A stretch of 64,000 nt of DNA, from contig CAJUPZ010000007.1 in assembly GCA_910588065.1 (NCBI GenBank), forward strand, positions 1 through 64,000. The letters are read 5' to 3'. Positions within the stretch are counted from its first letter, which is position 1; every line of letters starts with the position of its first letter. Below, one piece after another: positions 54,306 to 62,249 of the stretch. The position numbers and the translations under genes were made by a program. This stretch comes from an uncultured Muribaculaceae bacterium (lineage in GTDB: Bacteria > Bacteroidota > Bacteroidia > Bacteroidales > Muribaculaceae). A model generated the notes under the pieces. The model worked only from the letters and a program-made list of their open reading frames with translations, ran no database searches and was not told the DNA's origin.

Positions 54306-55184
54306 ATGACTAAAATCATCGAACCCTCGGAACTGATAATAAACCCTGACGGCAGCGTGTTTCACCTTCATCTGCTGCCGCAGCAGCTCGCCGACAAGAT
54401 AATCCTTGTGGGAGACCCCGGAAGGGTGGATCTCGTGGCATCATTTTTCGACACCCGCGACTGGTCGGTGCAGTCGCGCGAGTTCAAGACTGTAGGAGGA
54501 ACATTGCGCGGCACCCCTGTGATGTGTCTGTCCCACGGCATAGGCCCCGACAATATCGACATTGTAATTACCGAGCTCGATGCCCTTGCCAATGTGGACT
54601 TCGCAACACGCACCGTCAAGCCTCAGCACCGCACCCTCGAGATGGTGCGCATCGGCACCTCCGGCGCCCTGCAGCCCGACATTCTTGTCGGCACACCGGT
54701 GATTGCCGAAAAGGCTATTGGTTTTGACGGAGTGCTCAATTACTACGCCGGCAGAAACAGTGTGTCAGACCTCGGCTACGAATCCGCGCTCTGCGCCCAC
54801 ACAAACTGGAATCCGCTATGGGCCAAGCCTTACGTTGTCGATGCGCACAGCGACCTCGTGGAGCGCATAGGCCGCGACGATATGCTGCGCGGCAACACAA
54901 TCTCCGCTGTCGGTTTCTACGGTCCGCAGGGCAGGGAGGTGAGGCTGCCGCTGGCGAATCCCGACCTCAACAACCGCATCGAGAGCTTCCGCTACAACGG
55001 TTGCCGCATAACCAACTACGAGATGGAGAGCGCGCCTCTCCAAGGCTTGTCCGCTCTCATGGGTCACAAGGCAATGACAGTATGCTCCATCATAGCAAAC
55101 CGCATGAACCATAATTCAACCCCGAATTACCGTACGGCGATTACCGACCTCATCACCACCGTCCTTGACCGCCTTGTACCTTAG
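54306..55184 (+). CDS. udp: Uridine phosphorylase-like nucleoside phosphorylase
   Basis: This 292-residue enzyme has LVGDPGRVDLVASFF near the N-terminus and a C-terminal MESAPLQGLSALMG segment (TNYEMESAPL) typical of phosphorylases of the PNP/UDP family. It likely cleaves uridine or a related nucleoside with phosphate. It sits 39 bp after dprA. Purine specificity is not fully excluded. Confidence 0.88.
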   Translation: MTKIIEPSELIINPDGSVFHLHLLPQQLADKIILVGDPGRVDLVASFFDTRDWSVQSREFKTVGGTLRGTPVMCLSHGIGPDNIDIVITELDALANVDFATRTVKPQHRTLEMVRIGTSGALQPDILVGTPVIAEKAIGFDGVLNYYAGRNSVSDLGYESALCAHTNWNPLWAKPYVVDAHSDLVERIGRDDMLRGNTISAVGFYGPQGREVRLPLANPDLNNRIESFRYNGCRITNYEMESAPLQGLSALMGHKAMTVCSIIANRMNHNSTPNYRTAITDLITTVLDRLVP

Positions 55185-55218
55185 TTTTACAACCTCGTGC
55201 CATAGTTTTTAAAACCTC

Positions 55219-56376
55219 ATGCCATATTCGCGACAACCATATACTTTTGACCGCGTGGTGCGCCTCGTCATCGGCGCGCTGCTCTTTGCCGGAGCCATTC
55301 TGCTCATCAATGCCCTCAAGGATGTGCTGCTGCCATTCTGCGTGGCCTGCCTCATCGCCTATATGCTCGAACCGTTTGTGCAGTACAACAAGCGGCTGCT
55401 TCATTTCAAAGGGCGCACTCCGGCAATCTTCGTCACCCTCTTCGAGGTGTTCTTCATTCTCGGCATCATCCTCTACTTCTTCACCCCGATGCTGCTTGAC
55501 GAAATGCACCAGATGGCGGCGATACTCCGCAAATATGCCGACTCAAACAGCAGCATAACTTTCCTGCCGCAAGCCGTGCACGATTTCATCAGGCGCCAGG
55601 TGGACTTCAACCGCATCTCCGACATGCTCACGAGCCAGGAGTGGACCTCGATAATAGAGTCTGCCCTGAGCACATCATGGAAAATCATCAGCGGCAGCAT
55701 CTCGGTGCTTCTCGGAGTGGTGAGCTGGTGCATCGTCATACTGTATGTAATCTTCATAATGATTGACTACGACCGCCTTAACCGCGGCATGAAGCACATG
55801 GTGCCCCCGAAGTACCGCACAATAGTGTTCAGGATAGGCAATGATATAAAGGACAGCATGAACCACTATTTCCGCGGGCAGGCTCTTGTGGCGTTCATCG
55901 TAGGTATTCTATTCAGCATAGGATTCCTTATAATAGGCCTGCCGATGGCTGTTGTGCTCGGGCTGTTCATCGGTCTGCTCAACATGGTGCCCTATCTGCA
56001 GCTCATATCCATTGTGCCGGCGGCGGTGCTCTGTCTTGTATATGCTGTGGGCGGCGGTGGCGATTTCTGGACAATATTCTGGGAATGCATAGCCGTATAC
56101 TGTGTTGTGCAGTGCATTCAGGACCTCTTCCTCACCCCGAAAATCATGGGCAAGGCAATGGGGCTCAACCCGGCGCTTATACTGCTGTCGTTGTCGGTGT
56201 GGGGCAGTCTGCTCGGCATGATTGGCCTTATAATAGCGCTGCCGCTCACAACCCTCCTGCTGGCATACTACAACCGCTATATCATACAGCGGGGCGAGGA
56301 GGATGACAATCCCGGCGCGGGCGAAGCCGATGCCCGGGCTATCGATGAGGCTGTTCAGTCGCCGCTCGGGCAATGA
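55219..56376 (+). CDS. AI-2E family transporter (PerM-like)
   Basis: This 385-residue protein has about seven membrane helices and the C-terminal GLNMVPYLQLISIVPA and MGKAMGLNPALILLSLSVWG signatures of the AI-2E family. The family includes autoinducer-2 exporters and Na+/H+ antiporter-like members, so the substrate is uncertain. Its last 22 bp overlap the convergent DUF2007 gene. Confidence 0.88.
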   Translation: MPYSRQPYTFDRVVRLVIGALLFAGAILLINALKDVLLPFCVACLIAYMLEPFVQYNKRLLHFKGRTPAIFVTLFEVFFILGIILYFFTPMLLDEMHQMAAILRKYADSNSSITFLPQAVHDFIRRQVDFNRISDMLTSQEWTSIIESALSTSWKIISGSISVLLGVVSWCIVILYVIFIMIDYDRLNRGMKHMVPPKYRTIVFRIGNDIKDSMNHYFRGQALVAFIVGILFSIGFLIIGLPMAVVLGLFIGLLNMVPYLQLISIVPAAVLCLVYAVGGGGDFWTIFWECIAVYCVVQCIQDLFLTPKIMGKAMGLNPALILLSLSVWGSLLGMIGLIIALPLTTLLLAYYNRYIIQRGEEDDNPGAGEADARAIDEAVQSPLGQ

Positions 56377-56588
56377 TCGAGCAGTTCCCTCGCCCTGTCT
56401 GCATCAGATTGCCTCACCAGTAGAGTCAGCCCCCCGATGGAATTGAACCCTATCGGATACACACTGCCGAAAATCTCATTGTTGATAACCGAAGGTATGC
56501 CCGCCTCGTCGAGCACACCTTTGGCTATGTGAGCCTCCCAGTCGTGGGAGAACCTTGCTATTGTTACAAGAGGAATGTCGTCGCTCAT
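56355..56588 (-). CDS. DUF2007 small protein
   Basis: This 77-residue protein matches DUF2007 (putative signal-transducing domain), with FSHDWEAHIAKGVLDEAGI and a VRQSDADRARELLD helix. It overlaps mltG by 4 bp, suggesting co-translation. The function is unknown. Confidence 0.85.
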   Translation of the reverse strand: MSDDIPLVTIARFSHDWEAHIAKGVLDEAGIPSVINNEIFGSVYPIGFNSIGGLTLLVRQSDADRARELLDHCPSGD

Positions 56589-57676
56589 TTTATGTTACGT
56601 TTGTTGAGTTCAGCCTGGTAGCGGCGTGCGTTGGCAGTGTGGGTTGCATAGTCGGCGGCAAAATTATGATAGCCGGAAAAATCCTCGCGCGCGCACATAT
56701 ATATATAAGGATTGGCGGGAGCATCCAGCACACCGTCGATTGTGGTAGCCTCGGCAAGGCGGATCGGTCCCGGAGGCAAGCCGTTCACACGATAGGTGTT
56801 GTATGGCGACTCAGTGAGCAGATGCTTGTTGAGAATACGCCGCAGCGAAAAATCTCCGGTGGCAAACTTCACGGTAGGGTCTGCCTGCAGCTTCATCCCC
56901 TTGGCCAGCCGGTTGAGATATAGCCTCGCAATTGTTGGGCGCTCGTCGGCTTTGTAAGTCTCCTCCTCCGCGATGGACGCCACTGTAGCCACCTGCACAG
57001 GCGTGAGTCCAAGCTTCTTCGCCTTGGCCCTGCGGTCGGCATTCCAGAAACTGTTGCGGAAGCCCACAAGCTTTTCAACAACCGCATCAGGGGAGTCGGT
57101 CCAGTAAAATTCGTATGTGTCAGGCAGAAAAGCCGCCGCATACTGCCGCCGGTCGTCAAACCCGTAGCCGGGCAGAAGCTCGCCGCAGGCTGCGGCAAAA
57201 TCATCACCGTCAAACTCCATCACTTCCCCCACACGGCTGCACAGCTCATCAAAAGTACGCAGATTGTTGAACGTCAGCCTCACAGGCGACTGTGCGCCCT
57301 TAGCCAGCCGGCGGGCGATGCGCACACTAGACACACCCGGCTCAATCCGGTAGGCACCATGCGCTTTTGACGCATCTCCGCCCATCAGCCGCCATAGAAA
57401 CATCACCCTATTTGCCTCGCCGCTGCCGAGAGCACTGCGAAGCGAATCGCCCACAGCCGCGGCGCTACTGTTTGCCGGGATAAGAATACGGCAAGCCTTG
57501 CCGCTGTAGCCATGAAAACAAAACAGACCGAACGCGCCGGCACACATTGCGGCAGCCAGCCCAACTATCAGCCAAACAAGCGGATTGCGTTTGCTCTTCT
57601 TTGGCTTGCGCTTGCGCGGTGACCGCGCCTTGGCAGCGCTCTTGGGCGCATCTTCTTTTATCAAAACGTCATCCAT
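56585..57676 (-). CDS. mltG: Endolytic murein transglycosylase MltG
   Basis: This 363-residue inner-membrane enzyme cuts nascent peptidoglycan glycan strands. A basic cytoplasmic tail is followed by a membrane helix (about residues 30-55) and the YceG domain, with catalytic Glu in SIAEEETYKADERP and the following ADPTVKFA and YNTYRVNGLPPGPI motifs. A TAATTTTG box lies only 5 bp upstream of the start codon. Confidence 0.95.
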   Translation of the reverse strand: MDDVLIKEDAPKSAAKARSPRKRKPKKSKRNPLVWLIVGLAAAMCAGAFGLFCFHGYSGKACRILIPANSSAAAVGDSLRSALGSGEANRVMFLWRLMGGDASKAHGAYRIEPGVSSVRIARRLAKGAQSPVRLTFNNLRTFDELCSRVGEVMEFDGDDFAAACGELLPGYGFDDRRQYAAAFLPDTYEFYWTDSPDAVVEKLVGFRNSFWNADRRAKAKKLGLTPVQVATVASIAEEETYKADERPTIARLYLNRLAKGMKLQADPTVKFATGDFSLRRILNKHLLTESPYNTYRVNGLPPGPIRLAEATTIDGVLDAPANPYIYMCAREDFSGYHNFAADYATHTANARRYQAELNKRNIK

Positions 57677-57680
57677 ACCG

Positions 57681-57688
57681 CAAAATTA
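57681..57688 (-). promoter_or_regulatory. Predicted -7 box of mltG, leaderless candidate
   Basis: TAATTTTG on the minus strand lies just 4 bp before the ATG at 57676, so transcription would begin at or near the start codon. Confidence 0.5.
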
Positions 57689-57711
57689 ATTAAAAAAATG
57701 GGCGTTCGCTA

Positions 57712-57741
57712 TTGCGCAATCAAAAAAAAGCAGTAACTTTG
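57712..57741 (+). promoter_or_regulatory. Promoter of tRNA-Ser
   Basis: TTG (57712-57714), 19 nt, and TAACTTTG (57734-57741) precede the tRNA by about 28 bp. Confidence 0.6.
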
Positions 57742-57769
57742 CACTGCATTTGGCGCAAAAGCCACCTGA

Positions 57770-57859
57770 GGAGAGGTGGGTGAGTGGCTGAAACCACCAG
57801 TTTGCTAAACTGACGTAGGAGCAATCCTACCACGAGTTCGAATCTCGTCCTCTCCGCCA
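57770..57859 (+). tRNA. tRNA-Ser (GCU anticodon)
   Basis: This 90-nt tRNA has a complete acceptor stem (57770-57776 with 57849-57855), a GCT anticodon in the TTTGCTAAA loop, a long variable arm as expected for serine tRNAs, a GTTCGAAT T-loop, and an encoded CCA end at 57857-57859. Its 3' end is duplicated several times downstream. Confidence 0.97.
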
Positions 57860-58100
57860 AAACGACAGATAGTCAAGCATTTATGCTTGGCTATTGTCGT
57901 TTAAGGAGAGTAGAGATGAGAACGAGTAGAGTTCGTCATCGCGCAGCGCTTGCGTAGCAAGAATCTCGTCCTCTCCGCTAAAACGACAGATAGTCAAGTA
58001 TTTATGCTTGACTATTGTCGTTTAAGGAGAGTAGAGATGAGAACGAGCAGAGTTCGTCATCGCGCAGCGCTTGCGTAGCAAGAATCTCGTCCTCTCCGCC
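57840..58100 (+). repeat. 121-bp tandem repeats built on the tRNA-Ser 3' end
   Basis: Two 121-bp units (57840-57960 and 57961-58081) and a partial third (58082-58100) begin with the last 18 nt of the tRNA before its CCA. Each full unit holds a 20-bp imperfect hairpin (57860-57902 in unit one) and a 72-nt segment bounded by GGAGAG and CTCTCC (57905-57976; 58026-58097). In that segment a 4-bp stem with a 7-nt loop (57920-57934) and a 5-nt-loop hairpin (57941-57955) can form. Confidence 0.9.
57860..57902 (+). terminator. Long hairpin after tRNA-Ser
   Basis: An imperfect 20-bp stem starts immediately past the CCA end, with a 2-nt loop. It is copied in the second unit and, altered but with pairing kept, at about 60484-60525. 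It probably terminates the tRNA transcript. Confidence 0.65.
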
Positions 58101-58112
58101 AAAATCATTGCG

Positions 58113-58145
58113 AAAACCCTGTAAGTAGTTCACTTGCAGGGTTTT
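58113..58145 (+). terminator. Terminator-like hairpin
   Basis: A 9-bp stem (58113-58121 with 58137-58145) plus an inner 4-bp stem ends in four T and is followed by a further T run. Confidence 0.75.
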
Positions 58146-58192
58146 CTGTTTTTGGGCGTATGCCCTGAAATGCCACGAAAACGCCCCGTTTT

Positions 58193-58221
58193 GACATAGT
58201 TGTGCTACACAGATGCTACAC
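58193..58221 (+). repeat. Imperfect direct repeat, left copy
   Basis: It shares a TTGTGCTACA core and flanking matches with 60380-60408, the two copies flanking hipBA. It could be the end of a former mobile element. Confidence 0.4.
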
Positions 58222-58570
58222 GGCAAGAGAGCCGGAAAGCGTAGTCTATGGCTTTAAGCCATTGTCTATGCCCGTGGATTGCTGAACAAGCGGAGAGTGA
58301 TGTGGCGGTCAAAAGTCCATACTACGCGGAGAAGTTAAGAACACGGGGTATAGCCTGAAAGTCTTGTGATGGAAAGCAGCGTCTCCGATGCTTCACCACG
58401 AGACGCATGAGATACCCGGTGTTTAGTCGGAGCCATAGGCGCAGTGCGGTCAAATGGCATAAGGCTTCGCCCTTTGCTTTTTGACGGCATAACGCCGCCA
58501 ACCCCTGACCGCCAAATCTCTCTCGGCTTTAGAATATCCTCAAAAAAAGCCCTTGAAATAGTTGAAAAAT

Positions 58571-58605
58571 GAACTATTATTGGTATATTTGCGGTATAAT
58601 AGTTC
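58571..58605 (+). promoter_or_regulatory. hipBA operator and promoter
   Basis: A perfect 10-bp inverted repeat (58571-58580 with 58596-58605) brackets a TATATTTG -7 box at 58584-58591. HipB-type repressors bind such palindromes, so the pair is likely autoregulated. Confidence 0.72.
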
Positions 58606-58619
58606 AAAATACAACCGTA

Positions 58620-58967
58620 ATGGACATCTATTCTTTGACTGATACATTGATCCAACAACGTATTGGTGATAAAATAAAGACTCTTAGGCTGCGTCAAAAC
58701 ATAACGCAGGCAAATCTTGCGTCTGATGCGCAGGTATCTCTGTCATCTGTCAAGAAAATAGAAAAAGGACAGATAGGTTCGTTTGATAGTCTGGTTAGAG
58801 TTCTTCGTGTTCTCGGTAAACTCGATGTTCTCCAACAACTGGTTGAGGAAGAAGAAATGAGTCCTAATGAATATTATGAATTTGTAAACTCTACAAAGAA
58901 AAAAAGTCGCCAACGTGCGACTTCAGTAAATAAAACCGCAAACGATAAAGAAGAATCAGAATGGTAG
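58620..58967 (+). CDS. HipB-like XRE antitoxin
   Basis: This 115-residue protein has an XRE helix-turn-helix (LRLRQNITQANLASDAQVSL at about residues 22-41, then SVKKIEKGQ) and a Lys/Ser/Asn-rich tail. The ATG at 58620 is favoured over the upstream one at 58569 because the operator and promoter lie between them. It overlaps hipA by 7 bp. It probably represses the locus and holds HipA inactive. Confidence 0.87.
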   Translation: MDIYSLTDTLIQQRIGDKIKTLRLRQNITQANLASDAQVSLSSVKKIEKGQIGSFDSLVRVLRVLGKLDVLQQLVEEEEMSPNEYYEFVNSTKKKSRQRATSVNKTANDKEESEW

Positions 58968-60241
58968 ATATAGCAAAAGTAAAACTATACGGCAATGATC
59001 TCGGCACCTTCCGCTGGGACGAAAGATATGCCGTGGCTCAATTTGAGTATGCCGATAGTTTTGTGGGCCGCGGCATAGAACCTGCCCCAATCATGATGCC
59101 GGTACGTGAAGGCAGGGTATATTCCTTTGGAGACATAGGCAAGGAAACTTTCAAGGGGCTGCCCGGAATGTTGGCGGACTCCTTGCCCGACACCTATGGT
59201 CGTGCGTTGTTTGAGCGATGGCTTGCCCTTACCGGACGTCAAAGCGGCAATCCGATAGAAACGCTATGTTTTTTTGGTAAGCGCTGCATGGGCGCATTGG
59301 AATTTGAGCCTGCTATGGATATGCCATACAATTCAAACACGCAGATAGAGATTGATACTCTCGTAAATGTGGCATCAGAGGCCTTGGCTGAGAAAAAAGA
59401 TTTCGGTGCCAATCTTTCTGACGACAAGAAAGCGGCGATAGCTGAGATTGTGCGTCTCGGCACGTCGGCCGGAGGTCAGCGGGCAAAAGCAATCATTGCT
59501 TATAATAAAAACACGGGAGAAGTTCTGTCCGGTCAGGTTGACGCTCCCGCAGGATTTGACTATTACCTGATAAAACTTGATGGAGTGACGGCAGAAGCCG
59601 GTTTCCGTGAAACTCAGAATTTCGGACGACTCGAATACTCATTTTACAGGTTGGTGAAAGAGTGCGGCATAGAGATGTCGGAATGCTCATTGATTGAAGA
59701 GAACGGTCGTGCCCATTTTCTTACCAAGCGCTTTGATCGCGTCAACGGGGAGAAAGTGCATATGCAAACCCTATGTGCTGTGGCTCATTATGACTATCGT
59801 CTGCTCAGAGCATATTCCTACGAACAGGCGTTCAATGTGATGCGCACACTTAGATTGCCATACTCCCAAGCACAAGAGATGTTCCGAAGGATTGTGTTCA
59901 ATGTGGTGGTCCGCAATCAGGATGACCATACCAAGAACATATCGTTCCTGATGGATAAGAATGGAAAATGGAGGTTGTCGCCGGCCTACGATATGGGATT
60001 TTCATATAATCCGGATGGGGGGTGGACATCGCAACATCAAATGTCAATAAACGGTAAGTTCGATGGTATTACCCGTAGTGACCTATTGGAGATTGCGAAA
60101 AGGAACAACATCAAGGAAGCCGCAGAAATAATTGACCAAATCAGCACAGTTGCCTCCGGCTGGGGAAGCATAGCCAGTGAGTGTGGAGTGCCGGACAAAA
60201 TGATTGACGCGATAATGCCGCAATTCCAGTTCATGCACTGA
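58961..60241 (+). CDS. HipA-like serine/threonine kinase toxin
   Basis: This 426-residue protein contains the HipA N-subdomain (GLPGMLADSLPDTYGR near residues 67-81) and kinase domain. A glycine-rich loop TSAGGQRAKA (168-177) contains the usual autophosphorylation Ser169; catalytic Asp321/Asp322-His323 and Asn326 lie in NQDDHTKN, and the metal-binding Asp344 in SPAYDMG. All catalytic residues look intact, so it should be active. HipA inhibits growth by phosphorylating a tRNA synthetase in E. coli; the target here is unknown. Confidence 0.9.
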   Translation: MVDIAKVKLYGNDLGTFRWDERYAVAQFEYADSFVGRGIEPAPIMMPVREGRVYSFGDIGKETFKGLPGMLADSLPDTYGRALFERWLALTGRQSGNPIETLCFFGKRCMGALEFEPAMDMPYNSNTQIEIDTLVNVASEALAEKKDFGANLSDDKKAAIAEIVRLGTSAGGQRAKAIIAYNKNTGEVLSGQVDAPAGFDYYLIKLDGVTAEAGFRETQNFGRLEYSFYRLVKECGIEMSECSLIEENGRAHFLTKRFDRVNGEKVHMQTLCAVAHYDYRLLRAYSYEQAFNVMRTLRLPYSQAQEMFRRIVFNVVVRNQDDHTKNISFLMDKNGKWRLSPAYDMGFSYNPDGGWTSQHQMSINGKFDGITRSDLLEIAKRNNIKEAAEIIDQISTVASGWGSIASECGVPDKMIDAIMPQFQFMH

Positions 60242-60465
60242 CTTTTAGCAAACATTGCAAATATACATTCCGTATTTTTAACACTTTAGATAGGTTCTAT
60301 TTAAGGATTTATTTGTACATTTTGCAATGTAACAGAGGAATAGGAGCAGACATGCCGAGACATCGGATAGACTCCGTATGACACACTTGTGCTACAAGCG
60401 TACTACATACAGAAAGCAGTAATGACTAAGATGTTGGAAATTAGATTATTACCCAATGGGATCTA
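60242..60465. other. Non-coding tail after hipA
   Basis: It contains the right copy of the direct repeat (60380-60408) that also lies at 58193-58221. No gene was seen. Confidence 0.45.
60380..60408 (+). repeat. Imperfect direct repeat, right copy
   Basis: It shares the TTGTGCTACA core with 58193-58221 and follows hipA. Confidence 0.4.
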
Positions 60466-60604
60466 AAATCGTCCTCTCCCCCAAAAACGATAGGTAGTCA
60501 AGCATTTATGCTTGACTACCTATCGCTTAAGGAGAGTAGAGATGAGAACGAGTAGAGTTCGTCATCGCGCAGCGCTTGCGTAGCAAGAATCTCGTCCTCT
60601 CCGC
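60466..60604 (+). repeat. Distal copy of the tRNA-Ser-linked repeat
   Basis: It repeats the hairpin (with compensating changes that keep the stem paired), the 72-nt GGAGAG...CTCTCC segment (60531-60602), and the tRNA 3'-end sequence at 60587-60604. It is 2.4 kb from the tRNA with hipBA between, as expected of a second attachment site, or of repeat spreading. Confidence 0.8.
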
Positions 60605-60684
60605 ACCACGCTGTGGTGCGGCTGTGTGTCCTCTCTCTTCTTGCGCCCACGGTCACCGCGGGTGATGAGCGCAGGATGCGCGAT

Positions 60685-60772
60685 GCCGTCAGAAACCCCA
60701 GCACGAGCGCGCAGCGCGAGGCCTGGGGATAGACGGCCAAGTTAGACAGGGAGCATAGGATATGCGATGCTG
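60685..60772 (+). repeat. 88-bp repeat, copy one
   Basis: It matches 62980-63067 with about two differences. It contains a 33-nt near-palindrome (60696-60728) bounded by CCCC and GGGG. It lies about 50 bp beyond the shared 3' region of the first RhuM gene. Confidence 0.8.
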
Positions 60773-60821
60773 TAGTTGCAGCTACTCCCCCAGCTATCTG
60801 TAAAAGCATAAGGCAGCTCTC

Positions 60822-61550
60822 TATTGCCGCCCCAACTTGATGTCACATTTTGTAATTTCAAGTTATAGTCTTGACTTGAGGTGTAAATTTTGCACCTCAA
60901 GTTTGATGTTGCAATTAGAGACGTCAGGTTTGACCCTTCTATACGGCGTGATTCGTTATACTTTTGTCTGCTTGATAATCCAATTAAAGTGTTTCGAGTA
61001 TTATAGACGGGGCTATCTCCATTTTTGAGAATGCGAAGAGCTTTTTGCCGAGGTCTTTGATAGATGCCCCTATGTGATAGAGGGTATCATCAATAATCAG
61101 GAAACGATCATGGATGCCTGCCACATACTTTATCTCTATTGGAGCATATTGGCGGTTGTGGCGTTGCAAATCAAGGCGTATTTGCTTTGAACGCTCAGCA
61201 TCTGTGTAAATGACAGATTCAACTCCGGTTTTCCGCTTGTCAAACAAAGTCAGAACAGTTTCATCCACATAATTGTCAATGAGAATAATCCTTTTATCTG
61301 CGGACTTTACGAGGTCGCAAACAAATTTGTATGCATCGAATATCTGACCGTTAAAGAAAACGCCTTCTACCGGAGGAAGTGATGTTCTGACAAAGAAATC
61401 TACTTTGTCCGTGAGTTCGTCAAGCCGGCGGTCATGCTCAGAGAGTCGGTGGTCAATGCGCGACTCCATGTGCAGCAGGCGTTGATTCACGCTATAACCC
61501 CGGAGCAGATACTCCTTCAGCACCTTATTCGCCCACTGACGGAACTGGGT
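60822..61550 (-). repeat. 729-bp duplicated segment, copy one
   Basis: It covers the 3' flank (from 60822) and the last 188 codons of the first RhuM gene. It is nearly identical to 63256-63984 (one substitution seen at 61521 and an indel near the start). Confidence 0.92.
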
Positions 61551-61898
61551 GGCATTGATACTGTTAACCCGGTAGCCAACAGATAAAATTGCATCCAAAT
61601 TATAAAATTTAGTCCGGTAATTTTTACCGTCTGCGGCAGTTAGTTCCAAAATGGAACATACTGAATCCTCATCTAACTCTCCTGATTTGAATATGTTGGA
61701 TAAGTGTTTAGTGATAGCAGGGCGTTTCGTTCCAAACAGCTCAGCTATCTGGGGCTGAGTCAACCACACGGTTTCTTTATCCACTCTGACATCTAATGAA
61801 AACGTAGAGTTTGGTTGATAAAGAATTATCTCATTATCGGCAGAGGGATTATTGCTGACAATCCTATTTTCGTGAGTGCTTTTATCGTTGTTATCCAT
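60984..61898 (-). CDS. RhuM-like protein with PLD-like C-terminus
   Basis: This 304-residue protein has a RhuM/virulence-protein-like N-terminal half: VWLTQPQIAELFGTKRPAIT (residues 44-63, helix-turn-helix) and a region around ATQFRQWANKVLKEYLLRGYS. The C-terminal half ends with HDRFLIID at 263-270, close to the HxK(x)4D phospholipase-D motif but with Arg in place of Lys, plus GASIKDLG. DNA binding by the N-terminus and a nuclease-like C-terminus are inferred. The last 188 codons are duplicated at 63418-63984. Confidence 0.82.
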   Translation of the reverse strand: MDNNDKSTHENRIVSNNPSADNEIILYQPNSTFSLDVRVDKETVWLTQPQIAELFGTKRPAITKHLSNIFKSGELDEDSVCSILELTAADGKNYRTKFYNLDAILSVGYRVNSINATQFRQWANKVLKEYLLRGYSVNQRLLHMESRIDHRLSEHDRRLDELTDKVDFFVRTSLPPVEGVFFNGQIFDAYKFVCDLVKSADKRIILIDNYVDETVLTLFDKRKTGVESVIYTDAERSKQIRLDLQRHNRQYAPIEIKYVAGIHDRFLIIDDTLYHIGASIKDLGKKLFAFSKMEIAPSIILETL

Positions 61899-61917
61899 GT
61901 TAGAGGCTTATTGTTTG

Positions 61918-61925
61918 CAAATCTA
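61918..61925 (-). promoter_or_regulatory. Predicted -7 box of the first RhuM gene
   Basis: TAGATTTG on the minus strand lies 20 bp before the RhuM start codon. Confidence 0.5.
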
Positions 61926-62167
61926 CGAAAATAATCGGAAATTAGTGAGATTAGGTAACTGCGCTTCACGTCACCGCACCGCGTCGCGGTGCTCAGGGAG
62001 ATAGCCTGGAGTACGGGAGTACCGCGACCGCCACCCGGGAAATGCGCCCATAGGGTAGATGCTCCCGTCAGGGTCACACCCCTGTATAGAGAATTTCTCA
62101 AATCATCACCTTTCGCCCCCACACCTTCAAGGCGTTAAGATAATTTTATAAAAATTAATCAATATTA

Positions 62168-62197
62168 TATGGGGGGGGGTAAAAAATATTAATTTTG
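62168..62197 (+). promoter_or_regulatory. Barrel-gene promoter with a G9 tract in the spacer
   Basis: A TAATTTTG -7 box (62190-62197) has a nine-G run at 62171-62179 where the -33/-7 spacer should be. A weak TATG -33-like element starts at 62168, giving a spacer of about 18 nt; adding one or two G would bring it nearer the usual 19-21. Confidence 0.6.
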
Positions 62198-62249
62198 CAA
62201 CATGGAATTAAACTTATGTTAATCAATACATCTATTTAAAATCTGTTTT

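Larger units (their letters stand above)
58101..58570. other. Non-coding region between tRNA repeats and hipBA
   Basis: It holds a terminator-like hairpin at 58113-58145 and one copy of a repeat at 58193-58221. I saw no convincing gene; frames in it are short or antisense. Confidence 0.5.
61899..62249. other. Intergenic region with divergent promoters and a G9 tract
   Basis: The minus-strand promoter of RhuM (61918-61925, TAGATTTG) and the plus-strand promoter of the barrel gene (62168-62197) flank a GC-rich section. No gene was seen. Confidence 0.5.

Noticed and set aside
57840..58100. CRISPR array
   Set aside because: The repeat unit is 121 bp with no short unique spacers and no cas genes; it derives from the tRNA 3' end.
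58002..58226. Short minus-strand frame containing a peptide also read at 60516-60809
   Set aside because: The shared peptide arises from the tRNA-linked 72-nt repeat, not from a conserved protein.
58569..58619. Upstream ATG for the HipB-like gene
   Set aside because: The added codons span the operator and -7 box and do not look like protein; the ATG at 58620 fits better.
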